Below the pieces are notes generated by a model. That model did no database searches. It was not told the DNA's origin and saw only the letters and a program-made list of their open reading frames with translations. Of a DNA stretch of 64,000 bases, positions 8,615-17,425 are shown in pieces. Origin of the DNA: Ruegeria sp. HKCCD8929 (GTDB taxonomy: Bacteria; Pseudomonadota; Alphaproteobacteria; Rhodobacterales; Rhodobacteraceae); the NCBI RefSeq assembly GCF_013031405.1, contig NZ_WPZY01000009.1, positions 1 through 64,000 of the forward strand. The letters are read 5' to 3'. The translations under genes and the position numbers were made by a program. Position 1 is the first letter of the stretch. The number at the start of each line of letters is the position of its first letter.

Positions 8615-8637
8615 TAAAATATAGTAACTATACTTTA
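8615..8637. promoter_or_regulatory. Candidate HxlR operator between VOC gene and regulator
   Basis: The core TATAGTAACTATA (8620-8632) is a perfect palindrome around A8626. Allowing one mismatched pair (8619/8633) the symmetry extends to 23 bp, including AAA/TTT flanks. It fills the middle of the 40-bp divergent gap and reaches the ATG of the regulator at 8637. The -10-like TATAGT and TATACT words lie inside it, so binding would block both promoters. Confidence 0.7.
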
Positions 8638-9173
8638 TGGACATTGATCTGGTTGTCAAGATTACCTCTCGCGCCTGGTCGCTGAAGATCCTTGCCCTGA
8701 TGCAGGCCGGTGTTCCGGGCCGGCAGGCGCCGTTGTTGTCCGCGTCGGGAGCCAGCCGGACAGCGTTTTCCCAGAGCCTGAAACATCTGGTCGACCTTGG
8801 GCTGATCGAGCGGAACCCCGGCCACGGCCATCCGCTGCGCCCGGAATACCGGCTGACGGCTCTTGGTGCGCAGATCGCGCAGGTTGCCCGGCGCATCGAA
8901 ATGCTGGCGCCGCGGCCCGACGAGACCGCCCTGCTGCGCAGATCGTGGACGGTTCCAATATTGGCGGTCAGTCAGGCGCCCAGGCATTTCTCCGAGATCA
9001 AGACCGCGCTGCCGCCGATCACCGACCGCGCGCTTTCACAATCCCTGCAGCATCTTCAGGCGCAACACTGGCTGCAGCGCCGCGTCAACACATCGTCGCA
9101 CCCACCGCGCCCGTTGTATCAGGCGACCAATACCGGGGCGCAGATTGGGGCGGCACTGGGTTTGGTGGTTTGA
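8637..9173 (+). CDS. Tandem double-domain HxlR-type regulator
   Basis: A 178-residue protein with two successive winged-helix HxlR-like domains. The first (residues about 5-80) contains TAFSQSLKHLVDLGLIERNP and EYRLTALG; the second (about 100-178) contains HFSEIKTALPPITDRALSQS, then LQHLQAQHWLQRR and LYQATNTG. Ordinary HxlR proteins are about 110-130 residues and dimerise; this one resembles a covalent dimer. The ATG at 8637 abuts the palindromic operator and has no Shine-Dalgarno, so the mRNA may be nearly leaderless. The divergent VOC gene is the likely target. Confidence 0.75.
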   Translation: MDIDLVVKITSRAWSLKILALMQAGVPGRQAPLLSASGASRTAFSQSLKHLVDLGLIERNPGHGHPLRPEYRLTALGAQIAQVARRIEMLAPRPDETALLRRSWTVPILAVSQAPRHFSEIKTALPPITDRALSQSLQHLQAQHWLQRRVNTSSHPPRPLYQATNTGAQIGAALGLVV

Positions 9174-9479
9174 GGGCGTGCGTTTGGCGTCGCGGGTCGA
9201 AAGGTCTCGATAGAGCCGGTTAGTGGATTATCAATGCGAGGCAAAGTTGCCACTCGATGGATTCGCCGAATAACCGCTTTGGATCGCTAGAAACACACAA
9301 GTTTCATTGTGTCGTGCCAATCACTATGCTTGAAACCATCGTGGTGAGAATGCTGGTTTTCTGAGCCTAGTTTAAGCAACAAGCGCGGGAAATCTCTCCA
9401 CCGTATCGCAGCAACGGTATATGCCAGTGGAGTGACAATACACAGCACCAATCGCAGGATTTTCCATTCATCATTTTCG
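9174..9479. other. Intergenic region beside an IS5 fragment, no gene seen
   Basis: No coding frame is convincing. The stretch is more AT-rich than the flanks from about 9220 and runs up to the IS5-family fragment, so it probably includes IS-border DNA. I could not identify terminal inverted repeats. Confidence 0.35.
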
Positions 9480-9815
9480 CTAAGTCATTTTTAACAAATG
9501 GCGCAGCCAGAGGCGGATTGATGTGATGTCGATGAAGCCAAGGTAGCTTTCGGCGGTCTTGTGATAACGGGTGGCGACACGGCGGGCATTCTTCAGCTTG
9601 TTGAAGCCGCGCTCCACCAAGTTGTGAAGGCGATAGAGCCACCGGTGGACACCGACACGTTTCTTGCGTGATTTCCGCATGGGGATGACCGGCAGCACGT
9701 CGCGGCTGTTCATGGTTTTGCGAATGCTGTCGGCGTCGTAGCCACGGTCAGCCAGCAGGACGCTCGGCGTGGGCGGATTGCCTGCCATGAACAGATCGAA
9801 ACCGAGATAGTCGGA
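9480..9815 (-). pseudogene. IS5-family transposase, C-terminal fragment
   Basis: The leftward frame encodes the C-terminal catalytic half of an IS5-type DDE transposase. [17 protein letters not shown] carries the second catalytic Asp, LHNLVERGFNKLKNARRVAT carries the Glu, and the end is SIRLWLRHLLKMT. The N-terminal half with the first Asp is absent: the homology stops at about 9800-9820 and joins an integrase fragment in another frame. It is a dead remnant. Confidence 0.8.
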
Positions 9816-9829
9816 TGTCGTAGGGACTG

Positions 9830-10130
9830 ACGGTGTCGTGGATCGTCTTGGTGGCGACATGGGTGTATCGCGCCGTGGTTGCCAGCTTGGCGTGGCCGAG
9901 CAGGACCTGGGTAACGCGCCCATCGGTGTTGGCTTCCAGGAGATGCGTCGCGAAGCTTTGCCGGAGGGTGTGCAGTGTCGCGACCTTATTAATCCCTGCC
10001 ATGTTCTTGGCTGACGTGAAGGTGCGGCTCAGTTGGCACGGCGGGATCGGGCTGTTCTTCGGCTTACCCGGGAACAGCCAGCCCTCGGGCCGAGCTTCGG
10101 GACAGTACTCGCGCTGCAAGCCGAGCAGGC
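9830..10130 (-). pseudogene. Tyrosine recombinase, C-terminal fragment
   Basis: In the leftward frame the catalytic end of a tyrosine recombinase is readable. [10 protein letters not shown] precedes [15 protein letters not shown] (H-x-x-R box), then [16 protein letters not shown] with the nucleophilic Tyr, ending near [12 protein letters not shown]. The pattern resembles integrases that accompany IS91-type elements. There is no start codon; an in-frame stop lies just upstream of about 10135 and the 3' end is interrupted by the IS5 fragment. Non-functional remnant. Confidence 0.78.
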
Positions 10131-10271
10131 CTGGAGCCCCATGCGCTCACCACTCCCCGTGCACGGGATCAAGCGGTTTGGATCAAGTGCGCGCAATCGG
10201 CACCGAAGGGAGTGGAACAACCTGAAGGATGTCTCCGTTCTTGATTTTTCCAACTAGAACGGGCGGATCCG

Positions 10272-11435
10272 TCAGGAGTTCGGCAGATGAACTTCGCCAC
10301 AGGTTTCCAGAGACGTCCACCGTGCGTCAGCCATAGAAGAACGGATGCAAGCCATAATAAACTGCATCCCCAGGCGGCCATCCATGATCCCTGGTAGTTG
10401 GTTTAAGTGCGATCGACGGGGATTGACCCCGGCCTCTCGGATCAGCGCTGCTGCCTCCGAGTAAATTGTTGCGAAACCTTCGATGTATCCTTCGGGGTGA
10501 CCGGGAGGCACTCGGATCGTGCGGAGGCCACCTTTGGTAGCTCCTGCACCGCCTCTGGTCATTATCTGTTTTGGTTGTCCGAAACGGGTGAATGTCATGG
10601 CATTTGGATTCTCCTGTTGCCAGGCGAGCCCCCCCTTGTCGCCATAGATGCGAAGGCGCAGCCCGTTTTCTTCTCCTACAGCGACCTGAGATGCCCAGAG
10701 CATTCCCTTTGCGCCCCCTTTGAAGCGCAGAAGAACCTGCACGTTGTCATCCAGTTGCCGGCCTTCGACAAATTTATCGAGATCGGCAGACAGTTCTTTG
10801 ACTTCAAGACCCGTCACAAAATGGGCCAGATTCAGGGCGTGCGTGCCAATGTCTCCGACGCAGCCGCCTGCGCCTGCGCGCTTTGGATCGGTGCGCCAAT
10901 CGGCTTGTTTATTGTCCAAGGGTTCGGCCAGCCAGTCCTGAGCATACTCCACTTGCACCACACGAATTTTGCCCAAATCTCCGCGCGCCACCATCTCACG
11001 CGCCTGTCGCACCAGAGGATAGCCGGTGTAATTGTGGGTCAGGATCAGATGCTTGCCGCTGTCTTCCACCGCTTTCGCAATGGTCTCCGCCTCAGCCAGC
11101 GTGGCCGCCAAGGGCTTGTCGCATATGACGTGAATGCCCGCCTTCAGAAATGCGAGTGCGACGGGAGCATGCATGTGGTTTGGCGTCACGATTGCCACCG
11201 CGTCAATTCCATCAGAGCGTGCTGCTTCCGCGCGGGCCATCTCCTGGAAGTCAGTATATGTGCGATCGGATGCCAGACCCAACTCGGCGGCCGAGGTTCT
11301 GGCACGCGTGGGATCTGAACTGAGCGCCCCGGCCACCAACTCCCAGTGGCCGTCAAGCCGGGCAGCCATCCGATGAACCGCGCCGATGAACGCCCCTTGA
11401 CCGCCACCGACCATGCCAAGCTTTAGTTTCTTCAT
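10272..11435 (-). CDS. Gfo/Idh/MocA-family sugar oxidoreductase
   Basis: A 387-residue NAD(P)-dependent oxidoreductase. The N-terminal Rossmann motif is LKLGMVGGGQGAFIG. It is followed by IVTPNHMHAPVALAFLKAG and the family's EKP-like motif as CDKPLAATLAEAE, then the substrate domain with GGCVGDIGTHALNLAHFV. It is last in the leftward sugar operon; the ATG overlaps the stop of the upstream isomerase (TGATG). In related clusters such enzymes oxidise a sugar at C3 or reduce the keto-sugar product, which is the likely role here. The exact sugar is not evident. Confidence 0.85.
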   Translation of the reverse strand: MKKLKLGMVGGGQGAFIGAVHRMAARLDGHWELVAGALSSDPTRARTSAAELGLASDRTYTDFQEMARAEAARSDGIDAVAIVTPNHMHAPVALAFLKAGIHVICDKPLAATLAEAETIAKAVEDSGKHLILTHNYTGYPLVRQAREMVARGDLGKIRVVQVEYAQDWLAEPLDNKQADWRTDPKRAGAGGCVGDIGTHALNLAHFVTGLEVKELSADLDKFVEGRQLDDNVQVLLRFKGGAKGMLWASQVAVGEENGLRLRIYGDKGGLAWQQENPNAMTFTRFGQPKQIMTRGGAGATKGGLRTIRVPPGHPEGYIEGFATIYSEAAALIREAGVNPRRSHLNQLPGIMDGRLGMQFIMACIRSSMADARWTSLETCGEVHLPNS

Positions 11436-12493
11436 CACGCAGTCCCCAGCATGGCTTTGATCCGACCAGCGTCCGTGTCGCCGCCTGCGAAATCGTCAAA
11501 CGCCTTGTCGGTCACATCGATAATGTGACGGGAGATGAACGGAGCCCCCTCGATAGCGCCTTGTTCCGGTGATTTGAGACAGCATTCCCATTCCAGCACT
11601 GCCCAGCTGTCGTAACCATGGGTGGCAAGGCGGGAAAAGATGCCGGCAAAATCCACTTGACCGTCGCCCAAACTGCGAAAACGACCCGCGCGTGAAATCC
11701 AAGGCTGATAACCTGAATAAACCCCTTGGCGTCCGTCCGGATTGAACTCGGCGTCCTTGACGTGAAAGGCGCAGATACGCTCATGGTAGATGTCGATGAA
11801 GGCCAGGTAGTCCAGTTGCTGCAGCAGGAAATGCGACGGGTCATAGTTGATCCGGCAGCGATTGTGTTGATCCAGCGCGTCAAGGAACATTTCGAATGTG
11901 GCGCCGTCAAAGACGTCTTCGCCCGGGTGGATTTCAAATCCGACATCCACTCCGTGCTCTTCGTAAACATCCAGGATTGGGCGCCAGCGCCGGGCCAGTT
12001 CGGCAAATGCCTCGTCGATCAGACCCGCCGGCCGCTGTGGCCAAGGATAGAGAAACGGAAAGGCCAACGAGCCTGTGAAGCTCACCGAAGTATCCAGGCC
12101 AAGCCTGCGGCTGACTTTGGCAGCCTTTTTCAGCTGCTCTGTCGCCCACTGTGTTCGTGCGGTCGAATTACCCTGCAAGGATTTGGGCGCAAAGGCGTCA
12201 AAGGCAACGTCATAGGCCGGGTTCACGGCCACCAATTGGCCTTGCAGGTGGGTCGAAATCTCAGTGATCTCGACACCGGCATCAGCGCAGACCCCTTGGA
12301 CTTCCTGGCAATAAGTGTCGCTTTGAGCCGCTTTATCCAGATCGAAAAGACGCGCATCAAATGTGGGTATCTGGACCCCTTTGTAACCAAGACCTGCGGC
12401 CCATCCGACAATAGATTCCAGCGAGTTAAACGGTGGTTCATCTCCGGCGAACTGCGCCAAAAACAGCGCCGGCCCCTTGATTTTTCCCGGCAT
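11435..12493 (-). CDS. Sugar phosphate isomerase/epimerase (AP-endonuclease fold), long form
   Basis: A 352-residue TIM-barrel protein of the xylose isomerase/AP endonuclease-2 superfamily. Metal-site elements are visible: VDVGFEIHPGEDVFDG, RCRINYDPSHFLLQ, RICAFHVKDAEF and SWAVLEWEC. Such proteins paired with Gfo/Idh/MocA dehydrogenases act as epimerases, isomerases or lyase/hydratases on keto-sugars. It is translationally coupled to the following dehydrogenase and lies about 90 bp downstream of another. The longer form differs clearly from the 247-residue paralogue in this operon, suggesting a different step. Confidence 0.83.
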   Translation of the reverse strand: MPGKIKGPALFLAQFAGDEPPFNSLESIVGWAAGLGYKGVQIPTFDARLFDLDKAAQSDTYCQEVQGVCADAGVEITEISTHLQGQLVAVNPAYDVAFDAFAPKSLQGNSTARTQWATEQLKKAAKVSRRLGLDTSVSFTGSLAFPFLYPWPQRPAGLIDEAFAELARRWRPILDVYEEHGVDVGFEIHPGEDVFDGATFEMFLDALDQHNRCRINYDPSHFLLQQLDYLAFIDIYHERICAFHVKDAEFNPDGRQGVYSGYQPWISRAGRFRSLGDGQVDFAGIFSRLATHGYDSWAVLEWECCLKSPEQGAIEGAPFISRHIIDVTDKAFDDFAGGDTDAGRIKAMLGTA

Positions 12494-12583
12494 TATTCTC
12501 TCCTTGACATGTGCGTGATTGTCAGGCGCATGTGTTATGCGCCAGCGGCCTTTAGATTTTCCGATTGCGGCGATACCCGTCCT

Positions 12584-13699
12584 TCATTGCAGCAACTCTC
12601 TTGCCTCTGCCGGAGAAAGCGGCGCCGGCCGATCGCATCGCGTCGATATGTCGATAAATGCCCCCTCTTCGCCGGAGCGAAGGATAGCGGTCATCACCTC
12701 GACCACATGCAACGCAAACACACTGTTGCAGCGATGTGTTTGCTCTTCGATTATGGCGCTGGCCATGTCGGCCAGACCAGCGGCGCGGTAATTGGCGTTT
12801 GGTCTTTCGTTGACCCGTGCAAACGGGTGATCCCACTTCGGAACCTTAGCGAACTTCCCGCCGGAGGTGACTTTCACTTCTCCCCCGAAGAAATTCGGAT
12901 CCGGCACATAAAGCGTACCTTCGGTACCGTAGAGCTCCATGTTGGAGTGCCCGTGGTGCTGCACGTCCCAAGACGTGCCGTATAAGATCTGCGCGCCGGT
13001 TTCGAATGACAGAAGGGCGTGTACGGTGGTCGGCGTTTCCACCTTTATCTTCTCTCCGCGCCGCGGTTTGGATGTGATGGTGCGATACTCGGTTGCGGCG
13101 GACGTGATGGCCGCCACCCGATGAACGGATCCCAGGAGCTGTACAAGGTTCGAGATGTAATACGGCCCCAAATCAAGGACCGGACCTCCACCCGGCTTGA
13201 AGAAGAAATCAGGATGGGGGTGCCACATTTCCATGCCGGCGCTTTGCACGAAACACGTGCCGGATGTCACTTTGCCCACTGCACCATCATCGATCAACTT
13301 ACGGGCCAATTGATGAGCGCCGCCCAGAAACGTATCCGGTGCCGAGCCGATGCGCAGACCTTGTTCCTTGGCGATTGCGGTCAGATCAAGCCCTTCCTGA
13401 AGGCTCAGTACAAATGGCTTTTCCGAATAGACGTGCTTTCCGGCCTTCAGTGCCTGTTTCGACACCTCGAAATGGGCGGAGGGAACCGTCAGGTTCACAA
13501 CGATGTCAATATCGTCGGCAGCCAACAGATCTTCGACGCCCTGCGCGCGGAGGCCGAATTCCCTGGCCCTGGTTTGGGCGGCCTTCGCATTTACGTCAGC
13601 GCAGGCACGTATTTCGATCCCTTTGAAGAGCGGCGCAAGGCGCATGTATGCCGCCGAGATATTGCCGCAGCCCATCACGCCGATACCGAGCTTGTTCAT
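12584..13699 (-). CDS. Gfo/Idh/MocA-family sugar oxidoreductase
   Basis: A 371-residue NAD(P)-dependent oxidoreductase with Rossmann start LGIGVMGCGNISAAYMRLAP. The motif KHVYSEKPFVLSLQEGLDL contains the catalytic-site EKP, and the C-terminal substrate domain includes GGPVLDLGPYYISNLVQLLG. It is read leftwards 9 bp after the short isomerase. Its sequence differs strongly from the operon's other Gfo/Idh enzyme, so one may oxidise the imported sugar and the other reduce a keto-intermediate. That assignment is inference. Confidence 0.85.
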   Translation of the reverse strand: MNKLGIGVMGCGNISAAYMRLAPLFKGIEIRACADVNAKAAQTRAREFGLRAQGVEDLLAADDIDIVVNLTVPSAHFEVSKQALKAGKHVYSEKPFVLSLQEGLDLTAIAKEQGLRIGSAPDTFLGGAHQLARKLIDDGAVGKVTSGTCFVQSAGMEMWHPHPDFFFKPGGGPVLDLGPYYISNLVQLLGSVHRVAAITSAATEYRTITSKPRRGEKIKVETPTTVHALLSFETGAQILYGTSWDVQHHGHSNMELYGTEGTLYVPDPNFFGGEVKVTSGGKFAKVPKWDHPFARVNERPNANYRAAGLADMASAIIEEQTHRCNSVFALHVVEVMTAILRSGEEGAFIDISTRCDRPAPLSPAEARELLQ

Positions 13700-13708
13700 G
13701 GTGTCTCC

Positions 13709-14452
13709 TCAGAAGCTCTTGAAGGTTTCGATGGAATTCCGGGCAAACCGAGCATCATCTGACGGGTTGTCGTGCTCCATGATAAAGAGGGTGACCCCCT
13801 TTCTGCGCAGACTTGCGGTCAGCCCGGCCCAGTCCACAATTCCATGGCCGAGATCGGACCAGCCATCTTCGTCCGCATTCAGGCCATCGGGTGCTATGTC
13901 CTTGACATGTGCGGCGGTGATCCGGTGGCCGTATGTTTCGATCCATTCAACCGGGTCTGCACCACCGCGGATGATCCAGGCGATGTCAGCTTCCCACTCC
14001 AGCGCGGGATCAGCCTCAAGAAGGATCCGCATCGGGATGCCGCCATCCTCCAATGGTCTGAACTCAAAGTCGTGGTTGTGCCAGCCGAAACCAAAACCCG
14101 CATTTCTGAGTTTGTCTCCGATGGCCGACAATCTGGCAGCGAAATCGGTCCAGCCTGCCGTGTCACGCGCCCGATCCTCTTCTCCGAGATAAGGCGCAAA
14201 GATCTTCTGCACTCCAAGCAGCCTTGCCTGAGCCACCGTGGCGTCGAAATCGTCTTCCAGCGCCTCGATGCTGAAATGCCCCGAGGGCATGGACAGCCCG
14301 TTCTCATCCAGCAACTGGCGAAACCTTACCGGGTCATCGTAGACTGCGCCGAAACCCTCGACTTGCGTGTAACCAAGCGTAGCCAGAGTCTCTATCACGT
14401 TGGACCAGGGCGTAAAATTTCGTGACGAGTAGAGCTGATAAGAGACGCTCAT
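13709..14452 (-). CDS. Sugar phosphate isomerase/epimerase (AP-endonuclease fold), short form
   Basis: A 247-residue TIM-barrel isomerase/epimerase. Characteristic elements are ATLGYTQVEGFGAVYDD, NAGFGFGWHNHDFEF, LEWEADIAWIIRGG, ITAAHVKDIAPDG and LFIMEHDNPSDDARFARNSI. Metal ligands (Glu, Asp, His, Glu) sit at the expected strand ends. It lies between the ABC ATPase gene and the Gfo/Idh gene at 12584-13699 in the leftward operon. Confidence 0.83.
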   Translation of the reverse strand: MSVSYQLYSSRNFTPWSNVIETLATLGYTQVEGFGAVYDDPVRFRQLLDENGLSMPSGHFSIEALEDDFDATVAQARLLGVQKIFAPYLGEEDRARDTAGWTDFAARLSAIGDKLRNAGFGFGWHNHDFEFRPLEDGGIPMRILLEADPALEWEADIAWIIRGGADPVEWIETYGHRITAAHVKDIAPDGLNADEDGWSDLGHGIVDWAGLTASLRRKGVTLFIMEHDNPSDDARFARNSIETFKSF

Positions 14453-14481
14453 TTAGGATTCCTTTCCGGGTCCAAGACGTT

Positions 14482-15558
14482 TCAAAGCCGGTTTTCACTG
14501 GTCTTGGAGAACAGGTTGACGAGATTGGCGTTGAAACCGAGAGGCAGGTCAGCGCCCGGTTCGATCGGCGTTTGTCCGTCCAGACGCGCCCAGACCGATT
14601 GACCCGCAACGTCGCACCGCACCAATGTGTCGGAACCAAGTGGCTCGACCAGGTCGACGGTTGCCGGCAGCCGCACCTGAGCAGTCGCGGCCTGATCACC
14701 GGTCAGAATATGTTCGGGACGAATACCAAGCAGGGTGGCACCAGCTGACGGAGTTGCAGCAAACTCGTAACCTTCGACCGAGAAATCACCCTGCGGGCAC
14801 GAAAATGCCGTTCCCGATAACGTGCCGTCAAAGAAATTCATGGTGGGCGAGCCTATGAATTCGGCAACGTACTTGTTCGCCGGGCGGTTATAGATCTGGT
14901 TCGGGGTATCGAGCTGCAGGATCTTGCCGCCCTTCATGATCGCGATACGATCCGCAAGTGTCATCGCCTCGATCTGGTCATGAGTCACGTAGATCATGGT
15001 ATTGCCAAGCGTCTGGTGTAGTTGCTTGATCTCGACCCGAAGCTCGGCGCGCAGCTTTGCGTCCAAATTGGAAAGCGGTTCGTCAAACAGAAACACCTCG
15101 ACGTCCCGAACCAGAGCCCGACCAATGGCGACGCGCTGGCGCTGGCCGCCAGACAAGGCGCGCGGTTTGCGCTTGAGTAAAGGTTCGATCTGAAGTGTCT
15201 TGGCCGCTTGCGCTACCTTTTCGGTGATCTGCTCTCGTGACACCCCCGCGTTTTTCAGCCCGAAGCTGAGATTACCTTCGACGGTCATCTGCGGATAGAG
15301 CGCATAGGACTGGAAGACCATGCCGATGCCTCGGTTAGATGGCTCCTCCCAGGTCACGTTGCGTCCTCCAATGTGAATCTGGCCGTCCGTGACATCCAAC
15401 AAACCGGCGATGCAGTTCAGCAGGGTGGATTTGCCACAGCCAGAAGAGCCTAACAGCACCAGAAACTCGCCCTTGGCGACGTCCAGATTGAGATCCTGAA
15501 GAACGTTGATTGCGCCAAAGCTAAGGTCGAGGTTCTTGATGGCGATATTTGTGTCCAT
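14482..15558 (-). CDS. Carbohydrate ABC transporter ATP-binding protein (UgpC/MsmK type)
   Basis: A 358-residue ATPase of the CUT1 sugar-importer family. Walker A is GSSGCGKST, the Q-loop follows, the signature is LSGGQRQRVAIGRALVRD and Walker B is VFLFDEPLSNLDAKLR. The C-terminal TOBE/OB regulatory domain (about residues 240-358) includes LLGIRPEHIL. It energises the two permeases encoded just upstream. ATG 15558 (MDTNIAIKNLDLSFG) is used; it lies 5 bp after the upstream permease stop. Confidence 0.92.
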   Translation of the reverse strand: MDTNIAIKNLDLSFGAINVLQDLNLDVAKGEFLVLLGSSGCGKSTLLNCIAGLLDVTDGQIHIGGRNVTWEEPSNRGIGMVFQSYALYPQMTVEGNLSFGLKNAGVSREQITEKVAQAAKTLQIEPLLKRKPRALSGGQRQRVAIGRALVRDVEVFLFDEPLSNLDAKLRAELRVEIKQLHQTLGNTMIYVTHDQIEAMTLADRIAIMKGGKILQLDTPNQIYNRPANKYVAEFIGSPTMNFFDGTLSGTAFSCPQGDFSVEGYEFAATPSAGATLLGIRPEHILTGDQAATAQVRLPATVDLVEPLGSDTLVRCDVAGQSVWARLDGQTPIEPGADLPLGFNANLVNLFSKTSENRL

Positions 15559-15563
15559 TATGA

Positions 15564-16466
15564 TCAACCTTTCACAGCGCCGGCAGCAATGCCGCGCACA
15601 AACAGTTTTCCGGAAACGAAATAGATGATCAGCGGCACCAGCCCCGTAAGCAGGGTTGCGGCCATGTTGACGTTATATTCCTTGATACCCTGAACCGAGT
15701 TGACGATGTTGTTCAGTTGCACCGTCATCGGGTAAGTGTCTGGCTTTGTGTAGATCACACCAAAGAGAAAGTCGTTCCAGATGCCGGTGACCTGCAGGAT
15801 GATCGCGACGACGAAGATCGGCAGTGACATCGGCAGCATGATGCGAAAGTAGATGCCCCAGAAACCGGCTCCATCGATGCGTGCAGCTTTGAACAGCTCC
15901 TCTGGAATTGCCGCGAAATAGTTGCGGAACAGAAGTGTCAGGATCGGCATGCCGAAGACCGTATGAACCAGCACCAGCCCACCGAGTTTGCCCATAAGGC
16001 CGATCTCGCGGAGGATGATCACCAACGGGTAAAGCATGGTTTGATAGGGGATGAATGCCCCGATGATGAGGATGGTGAAAAACAGCTCGGAGCCGCGGAA
16101 TTTCCAGTTTGCCAGCGCGTAGCCGTTCACCGACGCCACCGCTATGGACAGTATCACCGAGGGTATGAGGATCTGGACCGAGTTCCAGAAGCCACGCGAT
16201 AGCCCGTCGCAATTGATCCCGGTACATGCTTCGGCCCAGGCCTTGACCCAGGGCTCGAGCGTGACCTCCACCGGCGGGCTGAAGATGTTGCCAAGCCGGA
16301 TCTCTGGCATGCCCTTGAGCGAGGTCACGACCATCACGTAAAGCGGCAGCAAATAGTAGAGCGATACCACAAGCAAAGTGCCATAGAGCATGATGTTTGC
16401 CGGACTCAAACGACGGCGCGGCTTTGGTCCTCTGGGACCGTCAAACGAGAGCTGGACGTCAGTCAC
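15564..16466 (-). CDS. Carbohydrate ABC transporter permease (MalG type)
   Basis: A 300-residue CUT1-type inner-membrane permease with six predicted membrane segments. The ATPase-contacting EAA loop is EELFKAARIDGAGFWGIYFR. It pairs with the MalF-type permease encoded immediately upstream. The start is GTG at 16466 and overlaps that gene's stop by 8 bp, indicating translational coupling. Confidence 0.92.
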   Translation of the reverse strand: MTDVQLSFDGPRGPKPRRRLSPANIMLYGTLLVVSLYYLLPLYVMVVTSLKGMPEIRLGNIFSPPVEVTLEPWVKAWAEACTGINCDGLSRGFWNSVQILIPSVILSIAVASVNGYALANWKFRGSELFFTILIIGAFIPYQTMLYPLVIILREIGLMGKLGGLVLVHTVFGMPILTLLFRNYFAAIPEELFKAARIDGAGFWGIYFRIMLPMSLPIFVVAIILQVTGIWNDFLFGVIYTKPDTYPMTVQLNNIVNSVQGIKEYNVNMAATLLTGLVPLIIYFVSGKLFVRGIAAGAVKG

Positions 16467-17352
16467 GTTTCTTTCCCCCGAACTCGAGATACGCCCAGGG
16501 CACGAGGATGATGATGACCGAAACCAGCATCATGGTGGAGGCCGCAAAACCTTGCCCGAGATTCTGCGCCCGAAACATGTAGTTGATCACGTATTTCGCA
16601 GGCACCTCCGAGGCGATGCCTGGGCCGCCGTTGGTTTGTGCGACAACGAGGTCATAGAGCTTGATGATGCCCGAGGCGATCAGCACGAGCGCGGTGATGA
16701 ACACCGGGCGCATCATGGGGATGATTACGCGGATATAGGTCTTCCAGGTGGGAATGCCGTCAACCCGCGTTGCCTTCCAAATGTCCTCGTCGATTCCGCG
16801 CAGTCCCGCGAGCATTATCACCATGATCAGCCCGGTGCCTTGCCAGAGACCGGCAATCAGGATGCCAAAAATCACGATGTCCGGATTGTTCAGCGGGTCG
16901 AACGTGAAGCTTTGCCATCCAAGGCTGCGCACCGTGTTCTGGATACCGAAGTCAGGGTTCAGGATCCATTGCCAAGCCAACCCCGTGACCACGAAGGACA
17001 AAGCAAAGGGATAGAGAAAAATCGTCCGGAACACCGCCTCCCCACGGATTTTGCGATCCAGAAGTGCAGCCAGGAAGAAGCCAATGGACAGTGTCAGGAT
17101 CAGAGAGCAAACCCCATAGATCGCGAGATTTTCGATGGAAACAAGCCATCGCCGGGTGGACCAAAGCCGCTCGTATTGGTCGAAGCCAACGAATTTGAGC
17201 TTGGGCAACAGTCGGGAGCCTGTAAAGGAATGCAGAACCGTCCAGGCGGTTCCGCCGACAAAGACGACCAGAGCCGTCAGGATCATCGGAACAGATGCGA
17301 TTTTGGCGCTTAAGTTCTTGAATACGGAAAGAGGCTTCCGGGCCGACTCCAT
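16459..17352 (-). CDS. Carbohydrate ABC transporter permease (MalF type)
   Basis: A 297-residue CUT1-type permease with about six membrane segments. Its EAA loop is DEDIWKATRVDGIPTWKTYI. The ATG at 17352 follows AGGGAGGGTG, so the longer upstream frame is not used. It follows the binding-protein gene after a hairpin-containing gap and is coupled to the MalG-type permease. Confidence 0.92.
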   Translation of the reverse strand: MESARKPLSVFKNLSAKIASVPMILTALVVFVGGTAWTVLHSFTGSRLLPKLKFVGFDQYERLWSTRRWLVSIENLAIYGVCSLILTLSIGFFLAALLDRKIRGEAVFRTIFLYPFALSFVVTGLAWQWILNPDFGIQNTVRSLGWQSFTFDPLNNPDIVIFGILIAGLWQGTGLIMVIMLAGLRGIDEDIWKATRVDGIPTWKTYIRVIIPMMRPVFITALVLIASGIIKLYDLVVAQTNGGPGIASEVPAKYVINYMFRAQNLGQGFAASTMMLVSVIIILVPWAYLEFGGKKRD

Positions 17353-17384
17353 TTTCACCCTCCCTGGACACGAGTTTTTCCGGA

Positions 17385-17414
17385 GCAGGTGCGCCAACGG
17401 TACAGCGCACCTGC
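17385..17414 (-). promoter_or_regulatory. Intercistronic hairpin after the sugar-binding protein gene
   Basis: GCAGGTGCGC (17385-17394) and GCGCACCTGC (17405-17414) form a perfect 10-bp stem with a 10-base loop, 11 bp past the binding-protein stop. It has no downstream T-run in the transcript direction. It probably protects the upstream mRNA end, giving more binding protein than permease, as in other CUT1 operons. Confidence 0.55.
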
Positions 17415-17425
17415 GTCAGGAGTAA

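Noticed and set aside
10272..15558. Firm assignment of the sugar operon to levoglucosan or trehalose
   Set aside because: Gene content fits keto-sugar routes in general, but no residue-level evidence distinguishes the substrate by eye.
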